Below are positions 16,823 to 25,803 of a DNA stretch of 64,000 nucleotides, in pieces (positions within the stretch are counted from its first letter, which is position 1; each line of letters opens with the position of its first letter). The position numbers were made by a program, and so were the translations under genes. Origin of the DNA: an uncultured Roseburia sp. GTDB lineage: Bacteria; Bacillota; Clostridia; Lachnospirales; Lachnospiraceae. Location of the stretch: positions 1 through 64,000 of the forward strand of contig CANRYS010000016.1 in the NCBI GenBank assembly GCA_947644305.1, read 5' to 3'. Below the pieces are notes generated by a model that made no database searches, was not told the DNA's origin, and was given only the letters and a program-made list of their open reading frames with translations.

Positions 16823-18302
16823 AAATAAACCTTTCTGCCACGATTTGCGGATACCTGTCTCCCACGATCCGCTGAACTGCTGTCGTATAAAAAAGCCCTC
16901 CCCGGAAAAAATCCTGTGTTCGCATCGGAGGTGAAATCTCCCCATCAAAACTCATCGACATATATTCACAGGTATTGGCGGCAAACTCTACATCGTGAGA
17001 TACCACGATCACCGTCTTTCCCGCATCTGCCAATTCTACCAGCCATAAGCCAAACTGTTTTTTCCAAAAGGGGTCCAGTCCTTTCGTCGGCTCGTCAAAC
17101 AAAAAGATGTCCCCGTCCTGCTCAAATAAATACGCCATGGCGGTCCGCTGCATCTGCCCGCCGCTCACATCATAGGGATGCCTGGCAAGAATCGAGTGCA
17201 AACCAAATTTTTCCACTGCCTCTTCCGTTTTTATTATATCACAGATCCGGTCTCCAATAAACATGTATTTTGGTTCCTGAGGCAGATAAGAAATACTGCC
17301 CTGAATTTTCATTTTTCCGTGATAACATTTTTCTGCTCCCGCAAGTACTTTTAAAAAAGTAGATTTTCCGGTGCCATTTCCGCCGGCGATGCCATAAATC
17401 CGGCCGGGCACTACCTCAAAACAAACCTCCCTAAGCACATCGTTTCCCTTTTTCTCATAGCGAAAAAACAAGCTGCGGCACTCAATAGACGGAGTCCCCC
17501 CCGTTTCCTCCAGGAATCGTTCCGAATCCACGACCGGACACTGAATATCATTTCCATAAAACCAGTTCCGACATTCTTTCACACTGGAAGGACAGGCATT
17601 TCTTTCCTCAGAAAATCGGTGATAGAGCCGAACAAAAGAGGGCATATAATCCAAAAACTCCTCCGACAATTCAGAATGGCATATTTTTTCATATACCTGA
17701 TCCAGCCGCCCCCAGGCAGCGATCTGTCCCTCGTGGAGCACCATCATTTTATCACAGAGCGCCAGCACTTCTTCCAACCGCTGTTCCACGAGAATAACCG
17801 TGATCCCCATCTGGGAATTCAGCCGCCGCAGGATATCTAGAAAAGCAGATGCTGCCATAGGATCCAATTGTGCAGTAGGCTCATCCAGCAGGATCACCTC
17901 CGGATCTGTCACCAATACTGAGGCAAGATTCAAAAGCTGTTTTTCCCCTCCCGACAGAGAATAGGTATCCCTCTCCATCCAGCCCTCCATACCAAAATAC
18001 GTAGCGGTACCGGCGATGGCGTGACGCATCTTCTCTGTCTGAATTCCCATATTCTCCATCCCAAAAGCCAGCTCATGCCGTACCTTATCCGTCACGATCT
18101 GATTGGAAGGATTCTGAGATACATAACCAAACTCCTGGTGTGCTTCCTTGATACAGCGCAGGAGCGTCGTCTTACCAGAACCCGAAGCCCCGCAGACCAC
18201 GACAAACTCTCCTCTCAACACATCAAAGGAAACATTTTTTAACACGGCTTCTGCACTTCCGCCGTATGTAAAGCTTATATCTTTGAAACAATATGTTTCC
18301 AT
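16812..18302 (-). CDS. ECF transporter double ATPase (EcfA-EcfA' fusion)
   Basis: A 496-residue protein with two ABC ATPase domains in one chain. Domain 1 (about 1-225) has Walker A GASGSGKTT, signature LSGGEKQ and Walker B VILLDEPTAQLD. Domain 2 (about 275-490) has Walker A GGNGTGKST, signature VSGGQMQ and Walker B IFLFDEPTKGLD. Most ECF systems use two separate ATPases, so this is the fused form known from the YkoD-type branch. It powers vitamin uptake with the T component encoded upstream (28-bp overlap) and the S component downstream (11-bp overlap), indicating tight translational coupling. Confidence 0.9.
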   Translation of the reverse strand: METYCFKDISFTYGGSAEAVLKNVSFDVLRGEFVVVCGASGSGKTTLLRCIKEAHQEFGYVSQNPSNQIVTDKVRHELAFGMENMGIQTEKMRHAIAGTATYFGMEGWMERDTYSLSGGEKQLLNLASVLVTDPEVILLDEPTAQLDPMAASAFLDILRRLNSQMGITVILVEQRLEEVLALCDKMMVLHEGQIAAWGRLDQVYEKICHSELSEEFLDYMPSFVRLYHRFSEERNACPSSVKECRNWFYGNDIQCPVVDSERFLEETGGTPSIECRSLFFRYEKKGNDVLREVCFEVVPGRIYGIAGGNGTGKSTFLKVLAGAEKCYHGKMKIQGSISYLPQEPKYMFIGDRICDIIKTEEAVEKFGLHSILARHPYDVSGGQMQRTAMAYLFEQDGDIFLFDEPTKGLDPFWKKQFGLWLVELADAGKTVIVVSHDVEFAANTCEYMSMSFDGEISPPMRTQDFFRGGLFYTTAVQRIVGDRYPQIVAERFIYEE

Positions 18303-19120
18303 CTAAGTTCCTCCCTGATATTTATTCCCAAGGGAATAAAAAACAATAGAACAAATAAAACGTACGCTCCTGTCCCCATTCCATCCCTGCTGTATTCTAT
18401 ATAAGGAAAGGCAAGAAATCTAGTCTGGGAGCAGGCATACATTCCCACCCCTGCCGAAACTGTAAAAAACAGATATACAATCAATGCCAGATCTCTTTCT
18501 TTAAACCCGCGGGCATAAATGCTGGTCCGTCTTTTTCTCTCTGGCTGTGTTCCGTACCCGCGATCTCTCATAGCAGTTCCCATTTCCAAAGAATCTTCCA
18601 GAGCAAGTCCCACCAGCGTTGTGAGAATGCCCGATTGCAGTTTATGGTTCTCCCGAATTTTTTTATAATCTCGTCGAATTTTGGGGATCAGCCGCAATGC
18701 CATGGAAAATAAAAGGCTGGCATGAGGCAGCCGATTTCCGAAAAGACACAAGATCTTTTCCGAAGTCATGATCTGGCTGCAGCACCCAAACATCAAGAGG
18801 GAGGCCGCCAGAAGCGTCCCTGTCATACAGCCGTAAAATAAACATTCCGCTGTCACCGGAAGTTCACCCATCCAGCACAGTACCGTGACTCCCCGGTGGT
18901 TGACCAGGGCATTGATCCCACCGCAGATGACAACCATCCCTAGACATTTACCCACAAAACCCATTCCCTCAGACATACCTTTTAGATACAGGTAAAGGGC
19001 GCTCTGGCTGAGAAGGGCAATCCCCAGGAGCACCGGATCAAATACAAAAATCATGATGACTGTCACCGCCACAAAATATATGAAGATCACCGCAGGATGA
19101 TATTTGCTGAAACCATTCAC
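18275..19120 (-). CDS. ECF transporter T component (EcfT)
   Basis: A 281-residue membrane protein. It begins NGFSKYHPAVIFIYFVAV, the EcfT N-terminus, and contains SLLFSMALRLIPKIRRDYKKI and LEDSLEMGTAMRDRGYG, the coupling-helix region with the alanine-arginine-glycine type motif that contacts the ATPases. The best start is a GTG at 19120: AAAGGAGG stands seven bases upstream, while upstream ATGs in the frame lack a ribosome site and lie in repeat-like sequence. Order in the operon is DUF4430, T, ATPase, S, DegV. Confidence 0.85.
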   Translation of the reverse strand: MNGFSKYHPAVIFIYFVAVTVIMIFVFDPVLLGIALLSQSALYLYLKGMSEGMGFVGKCLGMVVICGGINALVNHRGVTVLCWMGELPVTAECLFYGCMTGTLLAASLLMFGCCSQIMTSEKILCLFGNRLPHASLLFSMALRLIPKIRRDYKKIRENHKLQSGILTTLVGLALEDSLEMGTAMRDRGYGTQPERKRRTSIYARGFKERDLALIVYLFFTVSAGVGMYACSQTRFLAFPYIEYSRDGMGTGAYVLFVLLFFIPLGINIREELRWKHIVSKI

Positions 19121-19224
19121 AGGCACTCCTCCTTTCCATTTCAACGGCATAACCACGAGCGTCACGCTTCGCGAGACCGCTCGGGTTCGCGGGTGCACTC
19201 GAATTCCTTGCGAGCAGGCTCAAC

Positions 19225-20145
19225 TTAATATTCACAGGTATAATTGAATACCACCTGATCTCCCTTTTCCAATTTGTATTTATTGCAACCGTTTCCCGGC
19301 TCCTTACCATTGACAGAATACATCCACCCGCTCTCATCCCCGCAGTCAAACTCATACAGGTTATGTATCCCTTTGATATAATAGGTAGAATATAACGGCG
19401 TGAAGACATAGTCCAAATGAATCTCTCTCTCTTTACACACCCGTTTCAGCACATCAAAGACTGTCTCTCCCTCTTCAAAGATAAAGTTCCCTTTCAAAAT
19501 AATTCCATCTTTCGGTATCACTTTTTTGGCGCTTTCACTCAGCTTGTCCATATGGGAAAAAACTTCCTGGCAGGTGATGGTAAGACTGCATTCCTTCTTC
19601 TCCTGCACCGTGGCACCCGCTGCAATCGGGGGCTGTGTCGGTGCCGTAGTAGCCTGGGTACTTTTTTTCGGACTCTTCGTGCTCTGGGACTTTGGTTCGG
19701 AGCCGGTGTTCTTTTTTGGAGATTTTGTCTTAGCCGATGACGGAGCAACAGTCTTTTTGTCTGCCTTATTATCTGTTTTCCTGTCTGCTGACTTATCTGA
19801 TTTTTTGTCTGACCTTTTATCTTCTTTTTTATCTGGTTCTTTGGTACTTTTCGGTTCTTTTTTGTGATCGTTATTCTCTATGGTAGACTCTCTCTTTTTG
19901 GTGTCTTCTTTTTTCTGGAGAGCAGCAGAACTCACCGCCGCTTCTCTGGGACCGCTGGAAAATATGGCTGCTCTGGTTTCTTCGTTCTGAACCGCAGAAA
20001 CAGTTCCCTCCTGGAAGATTGTTTCATCTTTCACTACACTAGTAGAAATATTTTCACCTTCCCCGATTCCCTTTATGATCAACACTGTACACAGTACAGC
20101 GATGAAAAGCAGGCAGCCTAAAATTATTTTTTTATTCCCATTCAA
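19225..20145 (-). CDS. Membrane-anchored DUF4430 (transcobalamin-like) protein
   Basis: A 306-residue protein: an N-terminal membrane anchor (NKKIILGCLLFIAVLCTVLIIKG), a long low-complexity linker rich in Lys, Asp, Ser and Thr (about 65-180), then a DUF4430 domain (about 188-306) with GETVFDVLKRVCKE, YSTYYIKGIHNLYEFDCG, GWMYSVNGKEPG and a closing KGDQVVFNYTCEY. DUF4430 resembles the C-terminal beta-domain of transcobalamin and intrinsic factor. The linker would carry the domain across the cell wall. The start is a TTG; the nearby ATG gives only four codons. It heads the ECF operon, so capture of cobalamin for the transporter is a reasonable inference. Confidence 0.75.
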   Translation of the reverse strand: MNGNKKIILGCLLFIAVLCTVLIIKGIGEGENISTSVVKDETIFQEGTVSAVQNEETRAAIFSSGPREAAVSSAALQKKEDTKKRESTIENNDHKKEPKSTKEPDKKEDKRSDKKSDKSADRKTDNKADKKTVAPSSAKTKSPKKNTGSEPKSQSTKSPKKSTQATTAPTQPPIAAGATVQEKKECSLTITCQEVFSHMDKLSESAKKVIPKDGIILKGNFIFEEGETVFDVLKRVCKEREIHLDYVFTPLYSTYYIKGIHNLYEFDCGDESGWMYSVNGKEPGNGCNKYKLEKGDQVVFNYTCEY

Positions 20146-20358
20146 ATGTGTTTCATCCCCTTTTACCTTTTATGTATTATGACTATAAATTCTCTAACAA
20201 AAAGTCCATTAAGTTTTATTTTATCATATTTTTTTCTTTTCTGCCATTGAATTTTTGTGCATATTCTTTACACCAAAAATACAAAAATAATTTCTTTAAA
20301 CCCCTATCTTTTTTCTCAAATCCATGTTATAATAATGCGAATCTATTTTAATATAAGT

Positions 20359-20872
20359 AGCTGTATTGGTTTCTGGTGACACGCTGCTGTCACATTTGCA
20401 TGCATAGGCATGCAGCCTGACGGTGCCAAATCGAACCCGTTTCTTAATCAGCTATTTTGTAAATGCGTTCGTTAGTTTCAATCGCCGTAGCCACCGCTAC
20501 GACTCATTCAACTGCCTTCGCATTCGCAAAATAACTGGTTTGAAATCTTCGACCGTGTGTGGTGTATTTTGGCGAAGAACAAGGCTAGAGGACGAAGTCT
20601 TGCTGACGCAAGACAAGGACGAAAAACGAAGTAGTTCGCCAAAATACGCCATTCACGGCGGGTTCGATTTGGTATCGTCAGGCTAAGCAGAATTAATAGG
20701 GAAGCCGGTTCGATTCCGGCACAGCCCCCGCTGCCGTATTTGAGGATGCCGATAACAGGATCGAAATGCTATTCTTGCATTCGGTCAGCCACTGGAACAG
20801 CCCGACGGGCACTATTATCTGGGAAGGCGTTATCTGCAGTTGATGCATAAGTCGGAAGACCTGCCATACAGT
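20359..20872 (+). promoter_or_regulatory. Cobalamin riboswitch, interrupted by a structured repeat
   Basis: The conserved core is clear: GGGAAGCCGG and CCGGCACAGCCCCCGCTGCC (20699-20735), the B12 box AGCCACTGG (about 20787-20795), GGGAAGG (20821-20827) and AGTCGGAAGACCTGCC (20850-20865). The closing stem is CTGTAT (20361-20366) with ATACAG (20866-20871). The 5' peripheral arm, closed by TTCTG (20371-20375) and CAGAA (20688-20692), holds two small hairpins and the 271-bp repeat copy B (20414-20684). Without the repeat the aptamer is about 243 nt, a normal size. A -10 TATAAT lies at 20328-20333. A terminator at 20989-21026 implies control by premature termination. Confidence 0.9.
20414..20684. 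repeat. Structured repeat, long copy B (271 bp), inside the riboswitch
   Basis: Same length and almost the same core as copy A (8500-8770), with two core substitutions seen. The outer stem differs: AGCCTGACGGTGCCAAATCG pairs with the right end CGATTTGGTATCGTCAGGCT nearly throughout, while copy A uses the AGCTCG/CGAGCT version. Left and right ends therefore changed together. The insertion lies in the optional peripheral arm of the cobalamin aptamer and leaves its conserved core intact. Confidence 0.85.
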
Positions 20873-20988
20873 CTGAAATATAACCTTTCGGAGGGAGAGG
20901 AAATGTTTTGACAGCGTTAGGCTAAGAACTTGTCCAATAGTGTGATCACAATTGGTCTGTTTTTGTTGCACAAGTATTGTCATTACTG

Positions 20989-21026
20989 CCCTTTATACCC
21001 TTCTCCGGGTATAAAGGGATTTTTTA
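20989..21026 (+). terminator. Riboswitch-linked intrinsic terminator
   Basis: CCCTTTATACCC (20989-21000) pairs perfectly with GGGTATAAAGGG (21007-21018) and is followed by ATTTTTTATT. It lies between the cobalamin aptamer and the DUF4430 gene at 21171, the expected place for a termination-type expression platform. The stretch 21027-21170 holds no gene. Confidence 0.9.
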
Positions 21027-21170
21027 TTCTACTATATTAAATTAAGATCAAAGAAACCAACGATTGGAAACACGCTTTGCGAGTTTCTCACGTTCGCGGG
21101 CGGCGCCATGGCTTGTGCCTTCCGCGCAAATTACACAACAAGCGCTAAATGCGCAGAAAAGAGGATGCGT

Positions 21171-22382
21171 ATGAAAACAAAAAAACGATTCATTGCCCTT
21201 CTTCTCTCTCTTGCCATGATCTTTTCTATTTCTGTGGCAGATGGGGAAATTTCGGCAGACACAAAAGCAGCCAATGACACGATTACGGTTACGTTGCGGG
21301 TTGAAGATTCCAGCAAAACTTTGACTCCGCCTACCAGAATCACTCTGGACAAAGATACCGTGGCCACGATCAACAACACCTTTAATGCCTCCGTGGAGAC
21401 ACCAGTGCTTGAGATTGCTCATGTAACCGCTGCTCACGCCCTGGCAAAATACATATTGGACCAATCCAAAACACCAGCATCTGACCTGACCTTCGCTTAC
21501 GGCAACCCTGCCAGTATTCTGGGACAGGACACACTGGACAGCTCCTACTTCTGGTCCTTCCGGGTAAACAATACCTCTCTGGTCATGGACGATGGTTTTA
21601 CCCAGTACAACTTTACTAGCTGCCCGGTTCAGGATGGAGACAGTATCGTCGTATTCCGCCAGTATTATAACTACACTACCAACGAGTCCAGCTCCTATTC
21701 TTATTTTGATAAGGAATCCTATGAGACGGGAGTGAACGAAAAAGTTTCTGTCACACTAAAGAAGGAAAGTTTTGATGAGAACTGGAATACAGTAGCTGTC
21801 CCGATGGCAGATCAAAATATCATCATCGCCATCGACAATACGGCTGGTTCTGGTCCAGTTCCTGCCATCGCACAGATGACCACCACAGACAAAAACGGCA
21901 CAGCAGATCTCACCTTTAACAAAGCAGGTACCTATACCCTGTATTCCAGCAGTATGAATGCTGATGGCACTCCAGCAACATCCCGCGCTTACGCGAAAAT
22001 CACTGTAACAGATGGACAGCCTACTGTCTCTGGCACCCCGGCTCCTCCAGCGTCTACTGTCACTCCGCCACCAACTATACCAAAACACCCCAACAGTGTG
22101 ATTAAAAAACCCCTCGTACCAAAAAAAATAAAAGCCAAAGTAAAAAAGAAAAAAGTCACAATATCCTGGAAAAAAATGGATAACATAAACGGATATGAAG
22201 TATTTTATTCAAAGAAAAATAAAAAGAACTTTAAAAGACTTTCCGTTACAAAAAAGACAAAAATTACAAAAAAATTAAAGAAAGGGAAGTACTTTGTAAA
22301 ATGCCGCTGTTATAAGCTGTTAGGCGAAAGAAAAGTTTACAGTAACTACAGCAAGATCATTTCTTTTAAAGTAAAACGATAA
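21171..22382 (+). CDS. Secreted DUF4430 protein with basic C-terminal domain
   Basis: A 403-residue exported protein. A signal peptide (MKTKKRFIALLLSLAMIFSI, then a likely cleavage near SADT) precedes a DUF4430-like domain (about 30-165; ALAKYILDQSK, SSYFWSFRVNNTSLVMDDGF, VQDGDSIVVFRQYYNYT), a beta-rich domain ending GTADLTFNKAGTYTLYSSS, a proline/threonine linker, and a lysine-rich fibronectin-III-like end (KAKVKKKKVTISWKKMDNIN). The basic tail could bind wall polymers. The start at 21171 has AGAGG six bases upstream. A cobalamin riboswitch and terminator lie upstream, so the protein should be made when cobalamin is scarce, fitting a role in capturing corrinoids. That function is inferred. 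Confidence 0.75.
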   Translation: MKTKKRFIALLLSLAMIFSISVADGEISADTKAANDTITVTLRVEDSSKTLTPPTRITLDKDTVATINNTFNASVETPVLEIAHVTAAHALAKYILDQSKTPASDLTFAYGNPASILGQDTLDSSYFWSFRVNNTSLVMDDGFTQYNFTSCPVQDGDSIVVFRQYYNYTTNESSSYSYFDKESYETGVNEKVSVTLKKESFDENWNTVAVPMADQNIIIAIDNTAGSGPVPAIAQMTTTDKNGTADLTFNKAGTYTLYSSSMNADGTPATSRAYAKITVTDGQPTVSGTPAPPASTVTPPPTIPKHPNSVIKKPLVPKKIKAKVKKKKVTISWKKMDNINGYEVFYSKKNKKNFKRLSVTKKTKITKKLKKGKYFVKCRCYKLLGERKVYSNYSKIISFKVKR

Positions 22383-22394
22383 TAATCTCTTGAT

Positions 22395-22421
22395 AAATAG
22401 GGCGCACCGGGCGCCCTATTT
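22395..22421 (+). terminator. Hairpin between the two riboswitch-controlled genes
   Basis: AAATAGGGCGC (22395-22405) pairs with GCGCCCTATTT (22411-22421) around a five-base loop. The following TGTGATAG has no long T-run, so it may be a partial terminator or an mRNA 3'-end stabiliser. Confidence 0.55.
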
Positions 22422-22460
22422 GTGATAGTTCTGAACGAAATACAGCAAAGGAGACCAACC

Positions 22461-24107
22461 ATGAAACGAATAATATGTCTGCTGCTGATCGTCACTCTCT
22501 TTTTGATTCCCTGTTCCAGTGCCTATGCCTGGACTTCCTTTCGAAATGAAGAAGGGCGATCTGGAGCCAATACCATCCACGCCACCACGCCAATTGATAC
22601 AAACACCACTGGTCCCAAATGGAAAAAGAGATTTTCCCAAAGCATGGGATCTGCCATGAATTCTACTCCAATTATAACAGAAAAGAACATCTATATTGTA
22701 AATAAGGATATTTTGTATAAGACAGACAAAGAAGGAACGATCCTTACAACACTCCAGCTCTGTGCCTCCATGAATTCCATGTGCCACATGGCTTCCGACG
22801 GAACGTATCTATATATCCCCCTGGGAGGTGGTCTCCTGCAGTGCGTGGATATGGACACCATGTCCTCAGTCTGGACCAGCGAATCCTTTGGCGGACAGTC
22901 ATTGACCACCGTATACGTTTACAACGGTTTAATATACGCAGGCACCACCAACGGAGACGGATCTGAGGGCTGTTTTTACTGTGTAGAGGCAGAGAATGGA
23001 AAAACCAGGTGGAGCTATCAAAATAAGACATTACCCTGCGGGTACTACTGGAGCGGTGCCGTCTCAGCCACATTATCCTCCGCAGAATGCCTTTTATTTG
23101 GCGGAGACAATGGCGTCCTGGTCTCTCACAGCCTGACTGAAAACCAGGTCTATGACACTCTAGATCTCACTTCCATCACCGGCTCCAGGGGGAAGATCCG
23201 TGCAGGAATCACATACGATGCCACATCCGATGCCTTCTATACCACCTCCAATAATGGATATCTGTACCAAATCCGCATGGACCAAAATGGAAACTTTGAT
23301 GCGGTAAACTCTGTTTTTTTGGGAGAATCTACCGATAAAACAGTCAACTGCACCAGCACCCCCACGATTTACAACGGCAGGGTCTATGTCTGTAGTTATT
23401 ATGACAATGCTGGTCGTATCAGTGTCATCGATGCCGACACCATGCACACCATCTATGCTGCCACCACCGCCGGGACCGCAGATATAAAATCCTCTCCTCT
23501 CGTATCCACCGGATATGCCACGGAAGAAAATCATCACCAGGTCTACGTATATTTTACCCAAAATACCGTGCCAGGGGGCATATATTATATCGAAGATAGT
23601 GCCATCTCTACCTCAGCAAATATAAAAACCTTATACGAGCCAAAAAACAATCCCCAGTTCTGTCTACAAAGTCTGGCGGCAGACACGGAGGGGACGTTGT
23701 ACTACTCGAATGATTCCGGTACCTTTTTTGCAGTTCATGAAGGCTTTGCCGCCAATAATCTTCCGCCATCCCCCTCTTCTTCCACCGTCTCTCCCGAGAC
23801 GCCGGCCAGCCAGCAGACGATTTCCGGTACCGCGCCAAAGAAAAAACTGCGTCCCGGTAAGCCTTCCAGGATCAAAATAAAATCTAAGAAAAAATACCGC
23901 GGTAAATACAAGGTTACCCTTTCCTGGAAAAAGGGGAAACATTCCAAAAAGACACAGATCAAAATAAAAGGCAAAAAGCTGAAAACAGTCTCCGGCACCA
24001 AATACACGCTGTCACTTAAAAAGGGAGTCCATTCCATTCTTCTATATGGTTATATCTCTCCCTCACAAAAAAGCTCTGCCGCCAGAATACGCATCCGTGT
24101 ATCCTGA
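22461..24107 (+). CDS. Secreted PQQ-like beta-propeller protein with basic C-terminal domain
   Basis: A 548-residue exported protein. The signal peptide is MKRIICLLLIVTLFLIPCSS with cleavage near AYA. The body (about 25-440) has repeated propeller blades such as STPIITEKNIYIVNKDILYK, TVYVYNGLIYAGTTNGDGS, STPTIYNGRVYVCSYYDNAG and SSPLVS, the PQQ/outer-membrane-assembly-type repeat. A serine/proline linker leads to a lysine-rich beta domain (RPGKPSRIKIKSKKKYRG and beyond) similar in character to the end of the preceding DUF4430 protein. AAAGGAG precedes the ATG. It is 78 bp downstream of that gene and presumably under the same riboswitch. Ligand binding or surface scaffolding for cobalamin uptake is inferred; no enzyme motif is visible. 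Confidence 0.75.
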   Translation: MKRIICLLLIVTLFLIPCSSAYAWTSFRNEEGRSGANTIHATTPIDTNTTGPKWKKRFSQSMGSAMNSTPIITEKNIYIVNKDILYKTDKEGTILTTLQLCASMNSMCHMASDGTYLYIPLGGGLLQCVDMDTMSSVWTSESFGGQSLTTVYVYNGLIYAGTTNGDGSEGCFYCVEAENGKTRWSYQNKTLPCGYYWSGAVSATLSSAECLLFGGDNGVLVSHSLTENQVYDTLDLTSITGSRGKIRAGITYDATSDAFYTTSNNGYLYQIRMDQNGNFDAVNSVFLGESTDKTVNCTSTPTIYNGRVYVCSYYDNAGRISVIDADTMHTIYAATTAGTADIKSSPLVSTGYATEENHHQVYVYFTQNTVPGGIYYIEDSAISTSANIKTLYEPKNNPQFCLQSLAADTEGTLYYSNDSGTFFAVHEGFAANNLPPSPSSSTVSPETPASQQTISGTAPKKKLRPGKPSRIKIKSKKKYRGKYKVTLSWKKGKHSKKTQIKIKGKKLKTVSGTKYTLSLKKGVHSILLYGYISPSQKSSAARIRIRVS

Positions 24108-24122
24108 CGGCAGAGACGAACA

Positions 24123-24668
24123 TCATTCTTCTGTTTCTTCACCGTCTGAGCCCTCTGAGGAATCCCCAGATCCCTCACTAGAAGTCTGAGGGGAAGAAAT
24201 GGATACGCTAACTCCGTCCTCCTCCTGCATCTTCTCCAGCAAGCTCTTATGCTTTTTGGGTTTGACATTCTGTACGGCCATCATCTTGGCTTTCAGATAA
24301 AGATCGCTGTTAAAACGGAACAAAAAATTCTCATCCTTTGGCGGTACCTTCTCCCCTTTCATGATACGCCTCGCGATAGCTAGGGCCCGGGCAAGGGCGC
24401 CATAGGATTTCTTCTTTTTCTTCTGCGCCTTTTGCGTCTTCTGTGCCATCTGTTTCCTTTTCTCATTCATCTTCTGAAACGCCCGGGCAAGAGCTTTCCC
24501 TTCCTCCGACAGCTCTGCCACATCCGTATATTTCTTAGAAACTCCCTTTCTACTCTGGCTTGCCTGGATCTCCGGCTTCTTTTTCACATTCCCATGCCTT
24601 TGGCTCTGATCATCCACGTTCAGCATACCAGGGTGCTCCGAGTATTCCATCCGATCTGTAACATTCAT
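24123..24668 (-). CDS. Hypothetical charged cytoplasmic protein
   Basis: A 181-residue protein with no signal or membrane segment. The middle (about 55-95) is helical and very basic (EGKALARAFQKMNEKRKQMA, then a run of Lys/Gln), followed by YGALARALAIARRIMKGEKVPPKDENFLFRFNSDLYLKAKMMA, which looks like a folded helical core, and an acidic Ser/Glu-rich tail. The last part resembles proteins often found as unnamed single genes in Lachnospiraceae, but no domain is recognised. It converges on the propeller gene with 15 bp between stops. The start at 24668 has only a weak upstream AAGGA. Confidence 0.55.
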   Translation of the reverse strand: MNVTDRMEYSEHPGMLNVDDQSQRHGNVKKKPEIQASQSRKGVSKKYTDVAELSEEGKALARAFQKMNEKRKQMAQKTQKAQKKKKKSYGALARALAIARRIMKGEKVPPKDENFLFRFNSDLYLKAKMMAVQNVKPKKHKSLLEKMQEEDGVSVSISSPQTSSEGSGDSSEGSDGEETEE

Positions 24669-24790
24669 CTTTTATCACATCCTTGTTCTGATACTGGGTA
24701 TCCAAAACAATTCCCCAGTAACAAAGTCTCAGGGCAATTCCATTTACCCATGTAAATAGTCTTAATATATATATCGGACGATACAAAAAA

Positions 24791-25792
24791 TTATTTAGTC
24801 TTCGGTGCTTTGCTGGCAAATTCTGTGTTCACCAGTTCTTCATAGGAAACCCGGCTGCTGAGCTCTCCACCGGATTCCAGAATATCCTGCAAAAGCTCAA
24901 AACTCTCCTTTTCAAAGACAAGATTGTCTTTCCAGGTCCCCTGGTCATAATATCGCTCTACGATAGTAGTCAACGTTTCTCGCTCCGTCTCTTTGAACTG
25001 GGGCTGTATCACCTCCGCGATTTCCTGCGGCGTGTGGCTTTTTACAAAATCCATCCCCTTCTGGAGAGCGTTGGTAAACTTCTGAATGGTATCCGCATTT
25101 TTCTTGATATAACTTTCCTTGGCAGAATAGGCAGTATAGGGAACCATTCCGCTATCCACTCCGAGAGAAGCTACCACCACACCTTTCTTCTCTTTTTCCA
25201 GAGAAGCTGCAAAGGGTTCAAATTCCACCGAGTAATCCCCCTGTCCTGAAGCAAAAGCTTCTGCGGTAAGTCCAAAGTCGATATTCTGTACCATCTTCAG
25301 ATCCTTCTGAGGATCTATGTTATTCTTCTTTAGTATGTATTCAAATACCATCTGCGGCATACCGCCCTTCCTTCCTGCCAGTACTGTCTTTCCTTTCAGT
25401 TTATCCCAGGTAAAAGCTTCATCGGCTTTCCTTGCCACCAGAAAATTACCGGCGCGCTGTGTCAACTGGGCAAAGTTGATAATCTTTTCTCCCGATCCCT
25501 CATTAAATACATAGATCGATGCCTCCGATCCCATAAATCCAATGTCAGCCTCCCCTGACAACACCGCTGTCATCACATTGTCGGCGCCGGAACCATTGAC
25601 CAGTTTTACATCCAACCCTTCCTCTTTAAAATAACCTTTCTCAATAGCTACATACTGGGGAGCATAGAAAATGGAATGCGCCACTTCATTCAGTGTGATG
25701 GACGTCATCCCTTCCTCCTCCTTTTTTGCACAGCTACACAGAGAAAGTACCAGTAGAGAAAAAATCAGCGCCAGAACCACGATTTTTTTCAT
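24791..25792 (-). CDS. NMT1/SsuA-like substrate-binding lipoprotein
   Basis: A 333-residue periplasmic-binding-type lipoprotein. The signal ends in the lipobox LCSC (lipidated Cys about residue 20), followed by ITLNEVAHSIFYAPQYVAIEKGYFKEEGLDVKLVNGSGADNVMTAVLSGEADIGFMG, the hallmark of the NMT1/THI5 and SsuA family that binds thiamine precursors, sulfonates or nitrate. No permease or ATPase gene is adjacent, so it is an orphan here. A thiamine cluster lies about 2 kb away, which makes a thiamine-precursor ligand possible but not shown. The AGGAGG site directly abuts a repeat-derived hairpin (25804-25821). Confidence 0.8.
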   Translation of the reverse strand: MKKIVVLALIFSLLVLSLCSCAKKEEEGMTSITLNEVAHSIFYAPQYVAIEKGYFKEEGLDVKLVNGSGADNVMTAVLSGEADIGFMGSEASIYVFNEGSGEKIINFAQLTQRAGNFLVARKADEAFTWDKLKGKTVLAGRKGGMPQMVFEYILKKNNIDPQKDLKMVQNIDFGLTAEAFASGQGDYSVEFEPFAASLEKEKKGVVVASLGVDSGMVPYTAYSAKESYIKKNADTIQKFTNALQKGMDFVKSHTPQEIAEVIQPQFKETERETLTTIVERYYDQGTWKDNLVFEKESFELLQDILESGGELSSRVSYEELVNTEFASKAPKTK

Positions 25793-25803
25793 TCTCTTCC
25801 TCC

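Noticed and set aside
19539-19867. Long open frames opposite the anchored DUF4430 gene
   Set aside because: They mirror the Lys/Asp/Ser-rich linker codons on the other strand and show no start signals.
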